A stretch of DNA of 64,000 nt from an uncultured Eubacteriales bacterium (GCA_902799045.1 CADBZH010000001.1:88554-152553); one strand, 5' to 3'. Counted from the first letter of the stretch, positions 24,727 through 33,025 are shown. A program made the numbers and translations. Notes: generated by a model not told the origin, from the letters alone.

Positions 24727-25974
24727 TCATGTCCGGTAGTCCCCGTTGATCTTCACGTAGTCATAGGTCAGATCGCAGCCCCAGGCGGTGGCGGCCTGAT
24801 CGCCCATCTTCATGTCGCAGGTGAAGGCGACCTTTTTTTCCGACAGGATCTGAAGCGCGGCGTCCTCGTCGAAGGCCTGCACGCAGCCGTCCCGGTAGAA
24901 GCACAGCGTCTGCTTTTCGCCGAGGAGATACAGCTCGATCACGGCGGGATCGAATGCCACCCCGGCGTAGCCCAAGGCGCAGAGCACGCGGCCGCAGTTG
25001 GCGTCCTTGCCGAACACCATGGCCTTCACCAGGCTGGAGCCGATCACGCTGTGGGCCAGTTTGCGGGCGTTTTCCTTCGTGTCGGCGCCGGTGACGGTCA
25101 TCTCGATCAGGTGTGTCGCGCCTTCGCCGTCGCCGGCCATCTTCACGGCCAGGTCGCGGCACACGGCCGTCAGCGCCGCCTTGAAGCACTCGTAGGCCTC
25201 GCCCGCTACGGCGATGGGCGCGTTGCCCGCCAGGCCGTTCGCCAGCACCAGCAGCGTGTCGTTTGTGCTGGTGTCGCCGTCCACGGAGATCATGTTGAAC
25301 GTGTCCGGCACCACCTCGCTCAGCGCCCTTTGCAGCAGCGCGCGGTCGATGGCGCAGTCGGTGGTGACGTAGCCCAGCATGGTGCACATGTTCGGGTGGA
25401 TCATGCCGGAGCCCTTGCTCATGCCGCCCAGACGCACCTCAACGGCGCCCTCGCCGTTCGCGGCGGGCAGCTCAAAGGCCACGGCGCACTGCTTGTTGAC
25501 GGTGTCGGTGGTCATGATGGCGCGGCTGGCGTCATCGCCGGCCTCCAGGGTGTCCGAGAGGGAAGCCGCCATCCGGGTCACGCCCGCGCAGATGCGGTCG
25601 ATGGGCAGGTTCGGCCCGATGACGCCGGTGGAGCCCAGCAGCACGGAATCGGCGGGGATGCCCAGCGCCCGGGCGGTGCAATCCGCGGTCTGGGCGCACA
25701 TGGCCATGCCGGTTTCCCCGGTGGCCGCGTTGGCGATGCCCGCGTTGACGACCACGGCCTGAGCCGTGCCGATTTCCTTCACGATCTTCCGGTCCCACAG
25801 CACCGGCGCGGCCTTGACCACGTTGGTGGTAAAGGTGCCTGCCACGGCGCAGGGCGCGTCGCTGAACAGCATCGCCATGTCGGTGCGACCGGCATACTTG
25901 ATGCCCGCCGCGCAGCTGGCCGCCTTGAAGCCCCTGGCCGCGGTCACGCCGCCGGGAATGTTGCTAATCTTCAT
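24727..25974 (-). CDS. argJ: Glutamate N-acetyltransferase / amino-acid N-acetyltransferase (ArgJ)
   Basis: 415 residues, full length. ArgJ precursors cut themselves before a Thr, and the cleavage region is visible as SGMIHPNMCTMLGY, with Cys where most members have Ala just before the nucleophilic Thr. ArgJ moves the acetyl group from acetylornithine to glutamate; bifunctional forms also use acetyl-CoA. The N-terminus overlaps the end of the GNAT gene by 11 bp. The presence of a GNAT upstream leaves open whether this ArgJ is mono- or bifunctional. Confidence 0.95.
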   Translation of the reverse strand: MKISNIPGGVTAARGFKAASCAAGIKYAGRTDMAMLFSDAPCAVAGTFTTNVVKAAPVLWDRKIVKEIGTAQAVVVNAGIANAATGETGMAMCAQTADCTARALGIPADSVLLGSTGVIGPNLPIDRICAGVTRMAASLSDTLEAGDDASRAIMTTDTVNKQCAVAFELPAANGEGAVEVRLGGMSKGSGMIHPNMCTMLGYVTTDCAIDRALLQRALSEVVPDTFNMISVDGDTSTNDTLLVLANGLAGNAPIAVAGEAYECFKAALTAVCRDLAVKMAGDGEGATHLIEMTVTGADTKENARKLAHSVIGSSLVKAMVFGKDANCGRVLCALGYAGVAFDPAVIELYLLGEKQTLCFYRDGCVQAFDEDAALQILSEKKVAFTCDMKMGDQAATAWGCDLTYDYVKINGDYRT

Positions 25975-26440
25975 GGTCGTCTCCTATGAATCGCGTAATA
26001 TTGTCCTCGTTCAGGACGAATTCGTAGTAGTTCACGTCGCTGGACTTCCAGCCGATGTCCCGCCAGAAGGCGTTGCCGGCGTCGTTGTTGGAGAAGGCGA
26101 TCAGCGAGACTTTGTTGATGCCCATCTCCCGCAGTTTTTCCATGCAATGGCCCACCATGCGGGTGCCGATGCCGCGCCGCCGGTATTCGCGGGCCACGCA
26201 GACGTGATAAAGCGCCCCCTGACGGCCGTCGGAGCCGCAGAGTATGGAGCCGACGATGCGCCCGTCGGCCTCGGCCACCACGCTGGTGGTGGGGTTGCGG
26301 CGGATGAAGCGGGCCACGTCCTCGCGGGAATCGTCCAGCGCCCGGATGCCGAAGCCGCGGATCGTCATCCACAGCGCTCGCACGGCGTCGTAATCCTCCT
26401 CGCGCATCGGCAGGATGCGCACCTCACACGTCTCAGCCAA
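25964..26440 (-). CDS. GNAT acetyltransferase inside the arginine operon
   Basis: About 158 residues. The acetyl-CoA loop is EYRRRGIGTRMV, after RNPTTSVVAEADGRIVGS, and it ends with the GNAT motif NDAGNAFWRDIGWK. It lies between argC and argJ, overlapping both (about 8 bp and 11 bp). Start choice is difficult: a TTG at 26440 has GGAGG nine bases upstream and is preferred; an ATG at 26461 and an ATG at 26407 also exist. A dedicated N-acetylglutamate synthase role is possible, since short GNAT enzymes of this kind exist, but it is inferred only from position. Confidence 0.8.
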   Translation of the reverse strand: MAETCEVRILPMREEDYDAVRALWMTIRGFGIRALDDSREDVARFIRRNPTTSVVAEADGRIVGSILCGSDGRQGALYHVCVAREYRRRGIGTRMVGHCMEKLREMGINKVSLIAFSNNDAGNAFWRDIGWKSSDVNYYEFVLNEDNITRFIGDDHED

Positions 26441-27359
26441 GGACCAATCCCTCCGTCTCATCCACGCCCATCAGGAGGTTCATGTTCTGGATCGCCGCGC
26501 CGGACGCGCCCTTGCCCAGGTTGTCAAATCGGGCGGTGAGCAGCAGCCGCTCGTCGTTTCCGGAAACGGAGATTTCCATGGCGTCGCTGCCGGACAGCTT
26601 CGCCGCGGACAGGAACCCGGCTTCGTCGGCCTGCTCCGCGAAGCGGATGACCGGCCCGCGATAGACGTCGGCATAGACCTCGCGCACGCGCTGGAGCCCG
26701 CCCTCGACCCACGCGCCGAACAGGGGCACGGACACTTCCATGCCGCTGTAGAAGTCGGCCACGATGGGGGAGAAGATCGGCGGCGCCTCCAGCCGGCAGA
26801 CGGCGGCCATTTCCTTCAGATGCTTGTGGCTCTGGGAGAGGCCGTACTGCCGCGGGGCGTCCAGCAGCGCGTCCCGCCCGTCTTCCTCATACTGGGCGAT
26901 CATCTTCTTGCCGCCTCCGGAATAACCGGTGAGGGAGAAGCAGGAAAGCCGCGCGTCCCGGGCGACGACGCCCGCCTCCACCAGCGGCGCCACCAGCGCG
27001 ATGAACCCGCTGGCGTGGCAGCCGGGGTTGGCGACGCGCTTCGACGCGGCGATGCGGGGGCGCTGACCCTTCAGCTCCGCCATGCCGTAGACCCAGCCCT
27101 CGGCGGTGCGATGGGCGGTGGACGTGTCGATGATGGCACAGTCGCCGCCTTCCGCCAGGGCCACGGCCTCCCGGGCCGCGTCGTCCGGCAGGCAGAGGAA
27201 GGCGATGTCCGCCGCGTGCAGGGCCTCCGCGCGGGCCTCGGGCTGCTTGCGCCGTTCCTCGGACAGCAGGATCAGCTCGATGTCCCGCCGGGCCTCCAGG
27301 CGCTCGCGGATGCGCAGGCCGGTGGTCCCGGCGCTGCCGTCGATGAATACCTTCGTCAT
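26433..27359 (-). CDS. argC: N-acetyl-gamma-glutamyl-phosphate reductase, type 2
   Basis: 308 residues, the short type-2 form. MTKVFIDGSAGTTGLRIRER is the Rossmann start, ANPGCHASGF contains the catalytic Cys, and LTGYSGGGKK follows. It reduces acetylglutamyl phosphate to the semialdehyde with NADPH. The ATG at 27359 is preferred over one 24 bases upstream because of the matching N-terminus and a GTGATC that extends the anti-Shine-Dalgarno match. First gene of the arg operon, with its own promoter and ARG box. Confidence 0.93.
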   Translation of the reverse strand: MTKVFIDGSAGTTGLRIRERLEARRDIELILLSEERRKQPEARAEALHAADIAFLCLPDDAAREAVALAEGGDCAIIDTSTAHRTAEGWVYGMAELKGQRPRIAASKRVANPGCHASGFIALVAPLVEAGVVARDARLSCFSLTGYSGGGKKMIAQYEEDGRDALLDAPRQYGLSQSHKHLKEMAAVCRLEAPPIFSPIVADFYSGMEVSVPLFGAWVEGGLQRVREVYADVYRGPVIRFAEQADEAGFLSAAKLSGSDAMEISVSGNDERLLLTARFDNLGKGASGAAIQNMNLLMGVDETEGLVLG

Positions 27360-27395
27360 GGATCGATCACTCGGTTCATTCATAGTTATGCGTAT

Positions 27396-27424
27396 ATTAT
27401 ACGCTCGAAGCCGCTGCTTATCAA
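27396..27424 (-). promoter_or_regulatory. Promoter of the argC operon
   Basis: Minus strand: TTGATA (27419-27424), 17 bp, perfect TATAAT (27396-27401). Confidence 0.8.
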
Positions 27425-27430
27425 GTTAAA

Positions 27431-27448
27431 TATGAATAAATATTCATA
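27431..27448. promoter_or_regulatory. ARG box (ArgR/AhrC operator)
   Basis: TATGAATAAATATTCATA matches the 18-bp ARG box consensus WNTGAATWWWWATTCANW at every position. It ends 6 bp upstream of the argC -35. ArgR/AhrC with bound arginine represses such promoters. argR itself is not in the window. Confidence 0.8.
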
Positions 27449-27465
27449 AATATGTATTACACCGC

Positions 27466-27602
27466 TGTAGGGGCGGCGCTGCGCCGCCCGCCCGAAGCCT
27501 TCCCCCGGGGAAGGTGGCCGAGCGAAGCGGGGTCGGATGAGGTCGTCATCCACAAACGCTTCGTTCAGTTCAATGGGCGGGCGCCGCAACGGCGCCCCTA
27601 CA
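27466..27602. repeat. MITE-like repeat, family B, with 10-bp terminal inverted repeats
   Basis: 137 bp bounded by TGTAGGGGCG and CGCCCCTACA. It contains nested hairpins (CTTCCCC-CGGGGAAG) and the text GGTCGGATGAGGTCGT. Related copies are at 33743-33915 (complete), 32936-32970 (left end) and 34060-34150 (core, inverted). It fills the gap between isocitrate dehydrogenase and the arg promoter and has no coding content. Confidence 0.85.
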
Positions 27603-27652
27603 TGGATGAAGTCGACGTCGTGCACTATTATATAAGCGCTATATTAATTCTG

Positions 27653-28765
27653 CTACCCCTCGATGGCCTTTATCAGCCGGTCCGCGAAGCCCTTGGCGGT
27701 GTCGCCGTCGTGGGGCACGGTGTCCATCGCCCTGTCCAGCGCGTCGGCCTTGTCATAGCGGGCGATGTGGCGGAGCATCATGCTCGCCGCCCTGAGCAGG
27801 CTGGAGGGGTTGGCGTAGTCGCCGCGGCCCGTCTCGATCATCCGGGGCGCGGAGCCGTGGATGGCCTCGAACATGGCGTACTGGTCGCCCAGGTTGGCGC
27901 TGCCGGCGGTGCCGACGCCGCCCTGGATCTGCGCGGCCTCGTCGGTGATGATATCGCCGTAGAGGTTCGGCAGCACGAACACCTGGAAGCGCGTGCGCAC
28001 GCGCTCGTCCACCAGCTTGGCGGTGACGATGTCGGCGTACCAGTCCTCGGCGGCGATGCCCGGATAGCCCTCGGCCACCTCGTGGCAGAGCTCGGAGAAG
28101 CGTCCGTCGGTCTTCTTCATGATGTTGGCCTTGGTGACGATGGCGACCATGTCCTTGCCGTTGTTCCTGGCGTAGTTGAAGGCCATTCGGGCGATGCGGC
28201 GGGTGCCGGGCTCGGTGGTCACCTTGAAGTCCATCGTCAGCGCGCCGGGGATCTCGATGCCCTTGCTGCCCAGCACGTATTCGCCCTCGGTGTTCTCGCG
28301 GAAGAAGGTCCAGTCGATGCCCTTCTCCGGCACGGACACCGGGCGCACGTTGGCATACAGGTCCAGCTCCCGGCGCAGGGTCACGTTCGCGCTCTCCATG
28401 GTGCCGCCCTTGGGCGTCTCGGTGGGGCCCTTCAGCAGCACGTCGCAGGTCTTGACCTCCTCGAGCACGTCCTTCGGCACGGCCTCGCCCTTGGCCAGGC
28501 GGTTTTCGATGGTCAGGCCCTCGATCTGCTTGAGCACGATGGTGCCCGAGGCCAGCTCGTCCTTCAGCAGGGTCTCGAGCACGCGGGTGGTCTGCCTGGA
28601 AATGATCGGGCCGATGCCGTCGCCGTCGATCACGCCGATGGTGACCACCGGCAGGGCGGTGAAGTCCTTGGCGGGGGCGGCGTTGTTCATGCGCTCCACG
28701 CGCTCCAGCTGCGCCTCCAGCAAAGCACGATAATGGTTCACCGCAGAATCCACGTAACTATTCAT
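27653..28765 (-). CDS. Isocitrate dehydrogenase (isocitrate/isopropylmalate dehydrogenase family)
   Basis: 370 residues. GVIDGDGIGP is the N-terminal family motif, RRELDLYANVRPV the substrate-binding segment, and LPNLYGDIITDEAAQ the metal-binding Asp cluster. The family includes isocitrate, isopropylmalate and homoisocitrate dehydrogenases; the operon with aconitase and citrate synthase points to isocitrate to 2-oxoglutarate. Cofactor choice (NAD or NADP) is not decided here. AGGAGG precedes the ATG at 28765, 50 bp after the aconitase stop. Last gene of the operon. Confidence 0.88.
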   Translation of the reverse strand: MNSYVDSAVNHYRALLEAQLERVERMNNAAPAKDFTALPVVTIGVIDGDGIGPIISRQTTRVLETLLKDELASGTIVLKQIEGLTIENRLAKGEAVPKDVLEEVKTCDVLLKGPTETPKGGTMESANVTLRRELDLYANVRPVSVPEKGIDWTFFRENTEGEYVLGSKGIEIPGALTMDFKVTTEPGTRRIARMAFNYARNNGKDMVAIVTKANIMKKTDGRFSELCHEVAEGYPGIAAEDWYADIVTAKLVDERVRTRFQVFVLPNLYGDIITDEAAQIQGGVGTAGSANLGDQYAMFEAIHGSAPRMIETGRGDYANPSSLLRAASMMLRHIARYDKADALDRAMDTVPHDGDTAKGFADRLIKAIEG

Positions 28766-28815
28766 GGGTAATCCTCCTGTCGTAGTGGTGTCAATGAGGA
28801 ATGAAATACTCTCAA

Positions 28816-30741
28816 TCAATCCTTTGCCGTGTATGCCAGCAGCCCGCCCGCCTTCAGCATGTCCTTCTGACGCTCGGTGAAGCTGCAAACCAGCGCGAAG
28901 CTCTGGCCGGTGGTGAGGTCGCAGAGGGTGATCCGCCCGCTGTCCATGCCGGCGTGGATGCCCTTCAGGGCCAGCTTATCGCCCTGGGAGAGGGCGTCGT
29001 AGTCGTCCGGGTTTTCAAACGTCAGCGGCAGGATGCCGGCGTTGATCAGGTTCGCCACGTGGATGCGGGCGAAGCTCTTGGCGATCACGGCGCGCACGCC
29101 CAGATACATCGGCACCAGCGCGGCGTGTTCGCGGGAGGAGCCCTGGCCGTAGTTGCCGCCGCCCACCACGATGCTCTCGCCCGCGGCCTTGGCCCGCTCG
29201 GGGAACGTGGCGTCGCACACGCCGAAGCAGAACTGGCTCAGGTGCGGGATGTTGCTGCGGTAGGGCAGGATCTTCGCTCCCGCGGGCATGATGTGGTCGG
29301 TGGTGATGTTGTCGCCCACCTTCAGCGTCAGCTCGGCTTCGATGGTGTCGCCCACGGCCTTGCTCTTCGGGAAGGGCTTGATGTTCGGGCCGCGCACGAC
29401 CTCCAGCGCCTTCGCGTCCTCCGGCGAGGCGGGCAGGATCACAGCGCTGTCGTCGACGCGGAAACGCTCCGGCATCTGAATCGCCGGCATGTCGCCCAGA
29501 AGCCGCGGGTCGGTGATAGTCCCCGTCAGCGCGGCGGCCACGGCGGTCTCCGGGGAGACCAGGTACACGCCTGCGTCGGCGGTGCCGCTGCGCCCCAGGA
29601 AGTTGCGGTTGAACGTGCGCAGCGAGACGCCGGCGCTGTTCGGGCTGAAGCCCATGCCGATGCAGGGGCCGCAGGCGCATTCCAGCACCCGGGCGCCGCT
29701 CTGCAGGATGTCGTTCAGCGCGCCGGATTCCGCCAGCATGGCCAGCACCTGCTTGCTGCCGGGGGAGATGGACAGGCTCACCGACGGGTCGATGGTCTTG
29801 CCCTTCAAAAGCGCCGCCACCTTCAGCATATCCATCAGGCTGGAGTTGGTGCAGCTGCCGATGCACACCTGGTCCACCTTCGTGCCCTTCAGCTCGGAGA
29901 CCTTCTTCACGTTGTCCGGACTGTGGGGGCAGGCGATCAGCGGCTCCAGGGTGGAGAGGTCGATGTCGATCACGCGGTCGTATTCCGCGTCCGGGTCGCT
30001 GGAAAGCTCCGTCCAGGCGGCTTCGCGGCCCTCGGCCTTCAGGAATTCGCGGGTGATTGCGTCGGAGGGGAAGATGGAGGTGGTCGCGCCCAGCTCCGTG
30101 CCCATGTTGGTGATGGTGGCGCGCTCCGGCACGGACAGGGTCCTGACGCCCTCGCCGCCCCATTCGATGATCGCGCCCACGCCGCCCTTCACGGACAGGA
30201 TGCGCAGGATCTCCAGGCTCACGTCCTTCGCCGTCACGAAGGGCCGCAGCCTGCCGGTCAGGTTCACCTTGAACATCTTCGGCATCGTGATGTAGTAGGC
30301 GCCGCCGCCCATGGCCACGGCCACGTCCATGCCGCCCGCGCCGAAGGCCAGCATGCCGATGCCGCCGCCGGTGGGGGTGTGGCTGTCCGAGCCGATCAGC
30401 GTCTTGCCCGGCACGCCGAAGCGCTCCAGGTGCACCTGGTGGCAGATGCCGTTGCCGGGCCGGGAGAAGCGGATGCCGTGCTTCTTCGCCACGGTCTGGA
30501 TATAGCGGTGGTCGTCGGCGTTCTCGAAGCCGCACTGGAGGGTGTTGTGGTCGATGTAGGCCACGGAGAGCTCCGTGCGCACGCGCTCGATGCCCATCGT
30601 TTCAAACTCCAGGTAGGCCATCGTGCCGGTGGCGTCCTGGGTCAGCGTCTGGTCGATGCGAAGAGCGATCTCCTGACCGGGGATCATCTTGCCGGATACC
30701 AGGTGGTTCTTAATGATCTTCTGTGCAATCGTCATGCCCAT
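28816..30741 (-). CDS. Aconitate hydratase
   Basis: 641 residues, the compact aconitase type found in Clostridia and resembling the mitochondrial enzyme. The [4Fe-4S] cysteines are seen in IGSCTNSS and ECACGPCIGMG. Substrate residues are in LIGSDSHTPTGGG and in GGGNYGQGSSREHAA of the swivel domain. It isomerises citrate to isocitrate. The start overlaps the end of the regulator's stop region, with GGAGG 9 bases upstream, so the two are coupled. Confidence 0.95.
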   Translation of the reverse strand: MGMTIAQKIIKNHLVSGKMIPGQEIALRIDQTLTQDATGTMAYLEFETMGIERVRTELSVAYIDHNTLQCGFENADDHRYIQTVAKKHGIRFSRPGNGICHQVHLERFGVPGKTLIGSDSHTPTGGGIGMLAFGAGGMDVAVAMGGGAYYITMPKMFKVNLTGRLRPFVTAKDVSLEILRILSVKGGVGAIIEWGGEGVRTLSVPERATITNMGTELGATTSIFPSDAITREFLKAEGREAAWTELSSDPDAEYDRVIDIDLSTLEPLIACPHSPDNVKKVSELKGTKVDQVCIGSCTNSSLMDMLKVAALLKGKTIDPSVSLSISPGSKQVLAMLAESGALNDILQSGARVLECACGPCIGMGFSPNSAGVSLRTFNRNFLGRSGTADAGVYLVSPETAVAAALTGTITDPRLLGDMPAIQMPERFRVDDSAVILPASPEDAKALEVVRGPNIKPFPKSKAVGDTIEAELTLKVGDNITTDHIMPAGAKILPYRSNIPHLSQFCFGVCDATFPERAKAAGESIVVGGGNYGQGSSREHAALVPMYLGVRAVIAKSFARIHVANLINAGILPLTFENPDDYDALSQGDKLALKGIHAGMDSGRITLCDLTTGQSFALVCSFTERQKDMLKAGGLLAYTAKD

Positions 30742-30742
30742 G

Positions 30743-31390
30743 TCATGCTTCCTCCCCGTCGGTCAGTCCCCGCGCCATGGCGTTTCGGATGTGTTGCTTT
30801 ATGCGCTCGGCGGCCAGGTCCGCGTCCTTAGCCTGGATGGCCTGCAGGATCTCGCGATGCTCCCGCACGGAATGCGACGCGCGATCGGGCGTGCGCAGGG
30901 CGTTGCGGCGATACTGCTGGATCTTTTTGTGCAGCGGCGAAAGCGTGTCCCGCAGGATCATGCTGCCGCAGCCGGCGTAGATAATCTCGTGGAAGCGCCC
31001 GTCCAGCGCCTTCAACTGGTCGATGTCGCCGCGGGCCAGGTAGAACTCCTGGAAATCCACCGCCTCGTTCAGCGCCTTCAGGCTGTCGGCGTCGCTGTTT
31101 TTGATGAAGCCGCGAACGGCCAGATCCTCGATGCGCAGGCGGATCTCCGACATGTCCTCAAAGTCCTTCGGCGTGATGCCCAGCACCATGGTGCCCCGGG
31201 GCGTGTCTTCGATGAGGTGCTCCTGGAACAGCCGGCGCAGCGCCTCGCGGATGGGGGTGCGGCTGACGCCCAGCTCTGAGCAGAGCTGCAGCTCGGTGAT
31301 GATTTCCCCGCGCTGGTACTTGCCGCTCAATATGTTCGACTCCAGGTGCTCGAAAACCTGGTCGGAGAGGGATACGGTCTTGTAATCCAT
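30743..31390 (-). CDS. GntR-family regulator, FCD (FadR) type
   Basis: 215 residues. The N-terminal winged helix has LCSELGVSRTPIREALRRL, the GntR signature. The C-terminal all-helical FCD domain contains the metal/ligand residues in LDGRFHEIIYAG and SVREHREILQAI. FCD proteins usually sense small organic acids; citrate or a related acid is a sensible guess here. The gene sits between citrate synthase and aconitase, 12 bp after the former, so it probably controls its own operon through the palindrome at 32824. Confidence 0.9.
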   Translation of the reverse strand: MDYKTVSLSDQVFEHLESNILSGKYQRGEIITELQLCSELGVSRTPIREALRRLFQEHLIEDTPRGTMVLGITPKDFEDMSEIRLRIEDLAVRGFIKNSDADSLKALNEAVDFQEFYLARGDIDQLKALDGRFHEIIYAGCGSMILRDTLSPLHKKIQQYRRNALRTPDRASHSVREHREILQAIQAKDADLAAERIKQHIRNAMARGLTDGEEA

Positions 31391-31402
31391 GCTGGCACCT
31401 CC

Positions 31403-32779
31403 TTACAGCCTTTTCAGAGCGCCGTTTGACAGCTCTTCGATCTTCGTCTCCAGCTCGGCGGTGGACAGGGTGGTTTGGCGGCCACCCTCATATTCGGCGT
31501 CGATCCACTTTTTCAGCGTCTCCACCAGCTCGCTGTGTTTGTTGACGGCGTTATCGCCGGTCAGCTGATAGTTTTCATTGATCCAGTAGGCGATGCCTGC
31601 CAGGCCGCTGGCCTTGCCGATCATCACGGCGGGGGCGCGGTTCAGGATCTTGCGCGTATCGAAGATGGTGTACACCTCTGCGTCCTTCAGCAGGCCGTCG
31701 GCGTGGATGCCGGCGCGGGTGGTGTTGAACTGGCGGCCCACGAAGGGCGTCATCACCGGGATGTCGTAGCCGATCTCATCCCGGAAGTAGCGGGCGATGT
31801 CGGTGATGGCCGTCGGGTCCATGCCGTCCAGGGAGCCGCGCAGCGAGGCGTACTCCATCACCATGGCCTCCAGCGGGATGTTGCCCGTGCGCTCGCCGAT
31901 GCCCAGCAGCGAGCAGTTCACCGCGCACGCGCCGTAGAGCCAGGCGGTGGAGGCGTTCGCGACGGCCTTGTAGAAGTCGTTGTGGCCGTGCCATTCCAGC
32001 ATCTCGCTGGGCACGTCGGAATAGTGCTGCAGGCCGTAGATGATGCCCGGTACGCTCCGGGGCAGCGCCACCTCGGAATAGGGCACGCCGTAGCCCATGG
32101 TGTCGCAGGCGCGGATCTTCACCGGGATGCCCGCGTCCTGGCTCATCTTCATCAGCTCGTTCACGAAGGGCACCACGAAGCCGTAGAAGTCGGCGCGGGT
32201 GATGTCCTCCAGGTGGCAGCGGGGCATCACGCCGGAATCAAAGGCGTCCGCCACGGTCTTCAGGTAATAATCCATGCACTGCTTGCGGGTCATCTGCATC
32301 TTCTTGAAGATGTGATAGTCGCTGCAGGAGACCAGTATGCCCGTCTCGCGGATGCCCAGGTCCTTCACCAGCTTGAAATCCTCGCGGGTGGCGCGGATCC
32401 AGGTGGTGATCTCCGGGAAGCGGTAGCCCAGGTCCATGCACTCCTGGATGGCCTGGCGATCCTTCTCGCTGTAGACGAAGAACTCCGTCTGGCGGATGAC
32501 GCCGTAGGGGCCGCCCAGCCGCGCCATCAGCTTGTACAGATCCACGATCTGCCTGACGGTGTAGGGCTCCACGGACTGCTGCCCGTCGCGGAAGGAGGTG
32601 TCCGTGATCCATATGTCCTCCGGCATGCCCATGGGCACCCTGCGGTGGTTGAAGGCGATGCGGGGAATTTCGTCGTAGGGGTAGATATCCCGGTACAGGT
32701 TCGGGTTGGCCACGTCCTGCAGGGAATACTTGTACTGCCGCTGCTCCAGCAGATTGGTCTTGCTCGACATTTCCAGCAT
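31403..32779 (-). CDS. Re-type citrate synthase (isopropylmalate synthase superfamily)
   Basis: 458 residues of an HMGL-like TIM barrel: ITDTSFRDGQQS holds the catalytic and metal residues, EWHGHNDFYKA the metal histidines, and NCSLLGIGERTGNIPLEAMV the C-terminal barrel motif. Length and text fit the clostridial group that includes Re-citrate synthase of Clostridium kluyveri rather than LeuA. The next genes are aconitase and isocitrate dehydrogenase, and no leuCD is near. It would condense acetyl-CoA and oxaloacetate with opposite stereochemistry to ordinary citrate synthase. Homocitrate synthase remains possible. GGGAG precedes the ATG at 32779. Confidence 0.78.
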   Translation of the reverse strand: MLEMSSKTNLLEQRQYKYSLQDVANPNLYRDIYPYDEIPRIAFNHRRVPMGMPEDIWITDTSFRDGQQSVEPYTVRQIVDLYKLMARLGGPYGVIRQTEFFVYSEKDRQAIQECMDLGYRFPEITTWIRATREDFKLVKDLGIRETGILVSCSDYHIFKKMQMTRKQCMDYYLKTVADAFDSGVMPRCHLEDITRADFYGFVVPFVNELMKMSQDAGIPVKIRACDTMGYGVPYSEVALPRSVPGIIYGLQHYSDVPSEMLEWHGHNDFYKAVANASTAWLYGACAVNCSLLGIGERTGNIPLEAMVMEYASLRGSLDGMDPTAITDIARYFRDEIGYDIPVMTPFVGRQFNTTRAGIHADGLLKDAEVYTIFDTRKILNRAPAVMIGKASGLAGIAYWINENYQLTGDNAVNKHSELVETLKKWIDAEYEGGRQTTLSTAELETKIEELSNGALKRL

Positions 32780-32823
32780 AGGTTCTCATCTCCCGTCGGT
32801 CTGCGTCCGTTTGAACGGATGCT

Positions 32824-32858
32824 TGTATCATTGTATACAAAGATACATGTATTGTCAA
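32824..32858 (-). promoter_or_regulatory. Promoter and palindromic operator of the citrate synthase operon
   Basis: Minus strand: perfect TTGACA (32853-32858), 17 bp, TACAAT (32830-32835). A 24-bp palindrome with one mismatched pair covers 32824-32847; its core TTGTATACAA (32831-32840) is perfect and outer arms are TGTATC/GATACA. A second palindrome ATACATGTAT lies at 32843-32852. GntR/FCD proteins often bind TGTATACA-like sites, so this is the likely operator of the GntR gene downstream. Confidence 0.82.
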
Positions 32859-32996
32859 GACCGGGCATATAATGTTAACATAAAGGGGCCATGCCGCCCG
32901 CACACGGAAACGGAAGCGCCTGTGCCGTCATTTCGTAGAGGCGCCGATGCGGCGCCCGCCCGTGCCGCATGCGCGAGCGGGCAGACGGATTGGCTA

Positions 32997-33025
32997 TAGA
33001 CATTTGCCTGGAAGTTGTGTATAAT
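32997..33025 (+). promoter_or_regulatory. Promoter of the cytidylate-kinase-like gene
   Basis: TAGACA (32997-33002), 17 bp, perfect TATAAT (33020-33025). A left-end fragment of family-B repeat lies just upstream at about 32936-32970. Confidence 0.7.

Noticed and set aside
31403-32779. Calling the gene leuA (2-isopropylmalate synthase)
   Set aside because: The protein lacks a LeuA-type C-terminal regulatory domain, no leuC or leuD is near, and aconitase and isocitrate dehydrogenase are in the same operon.
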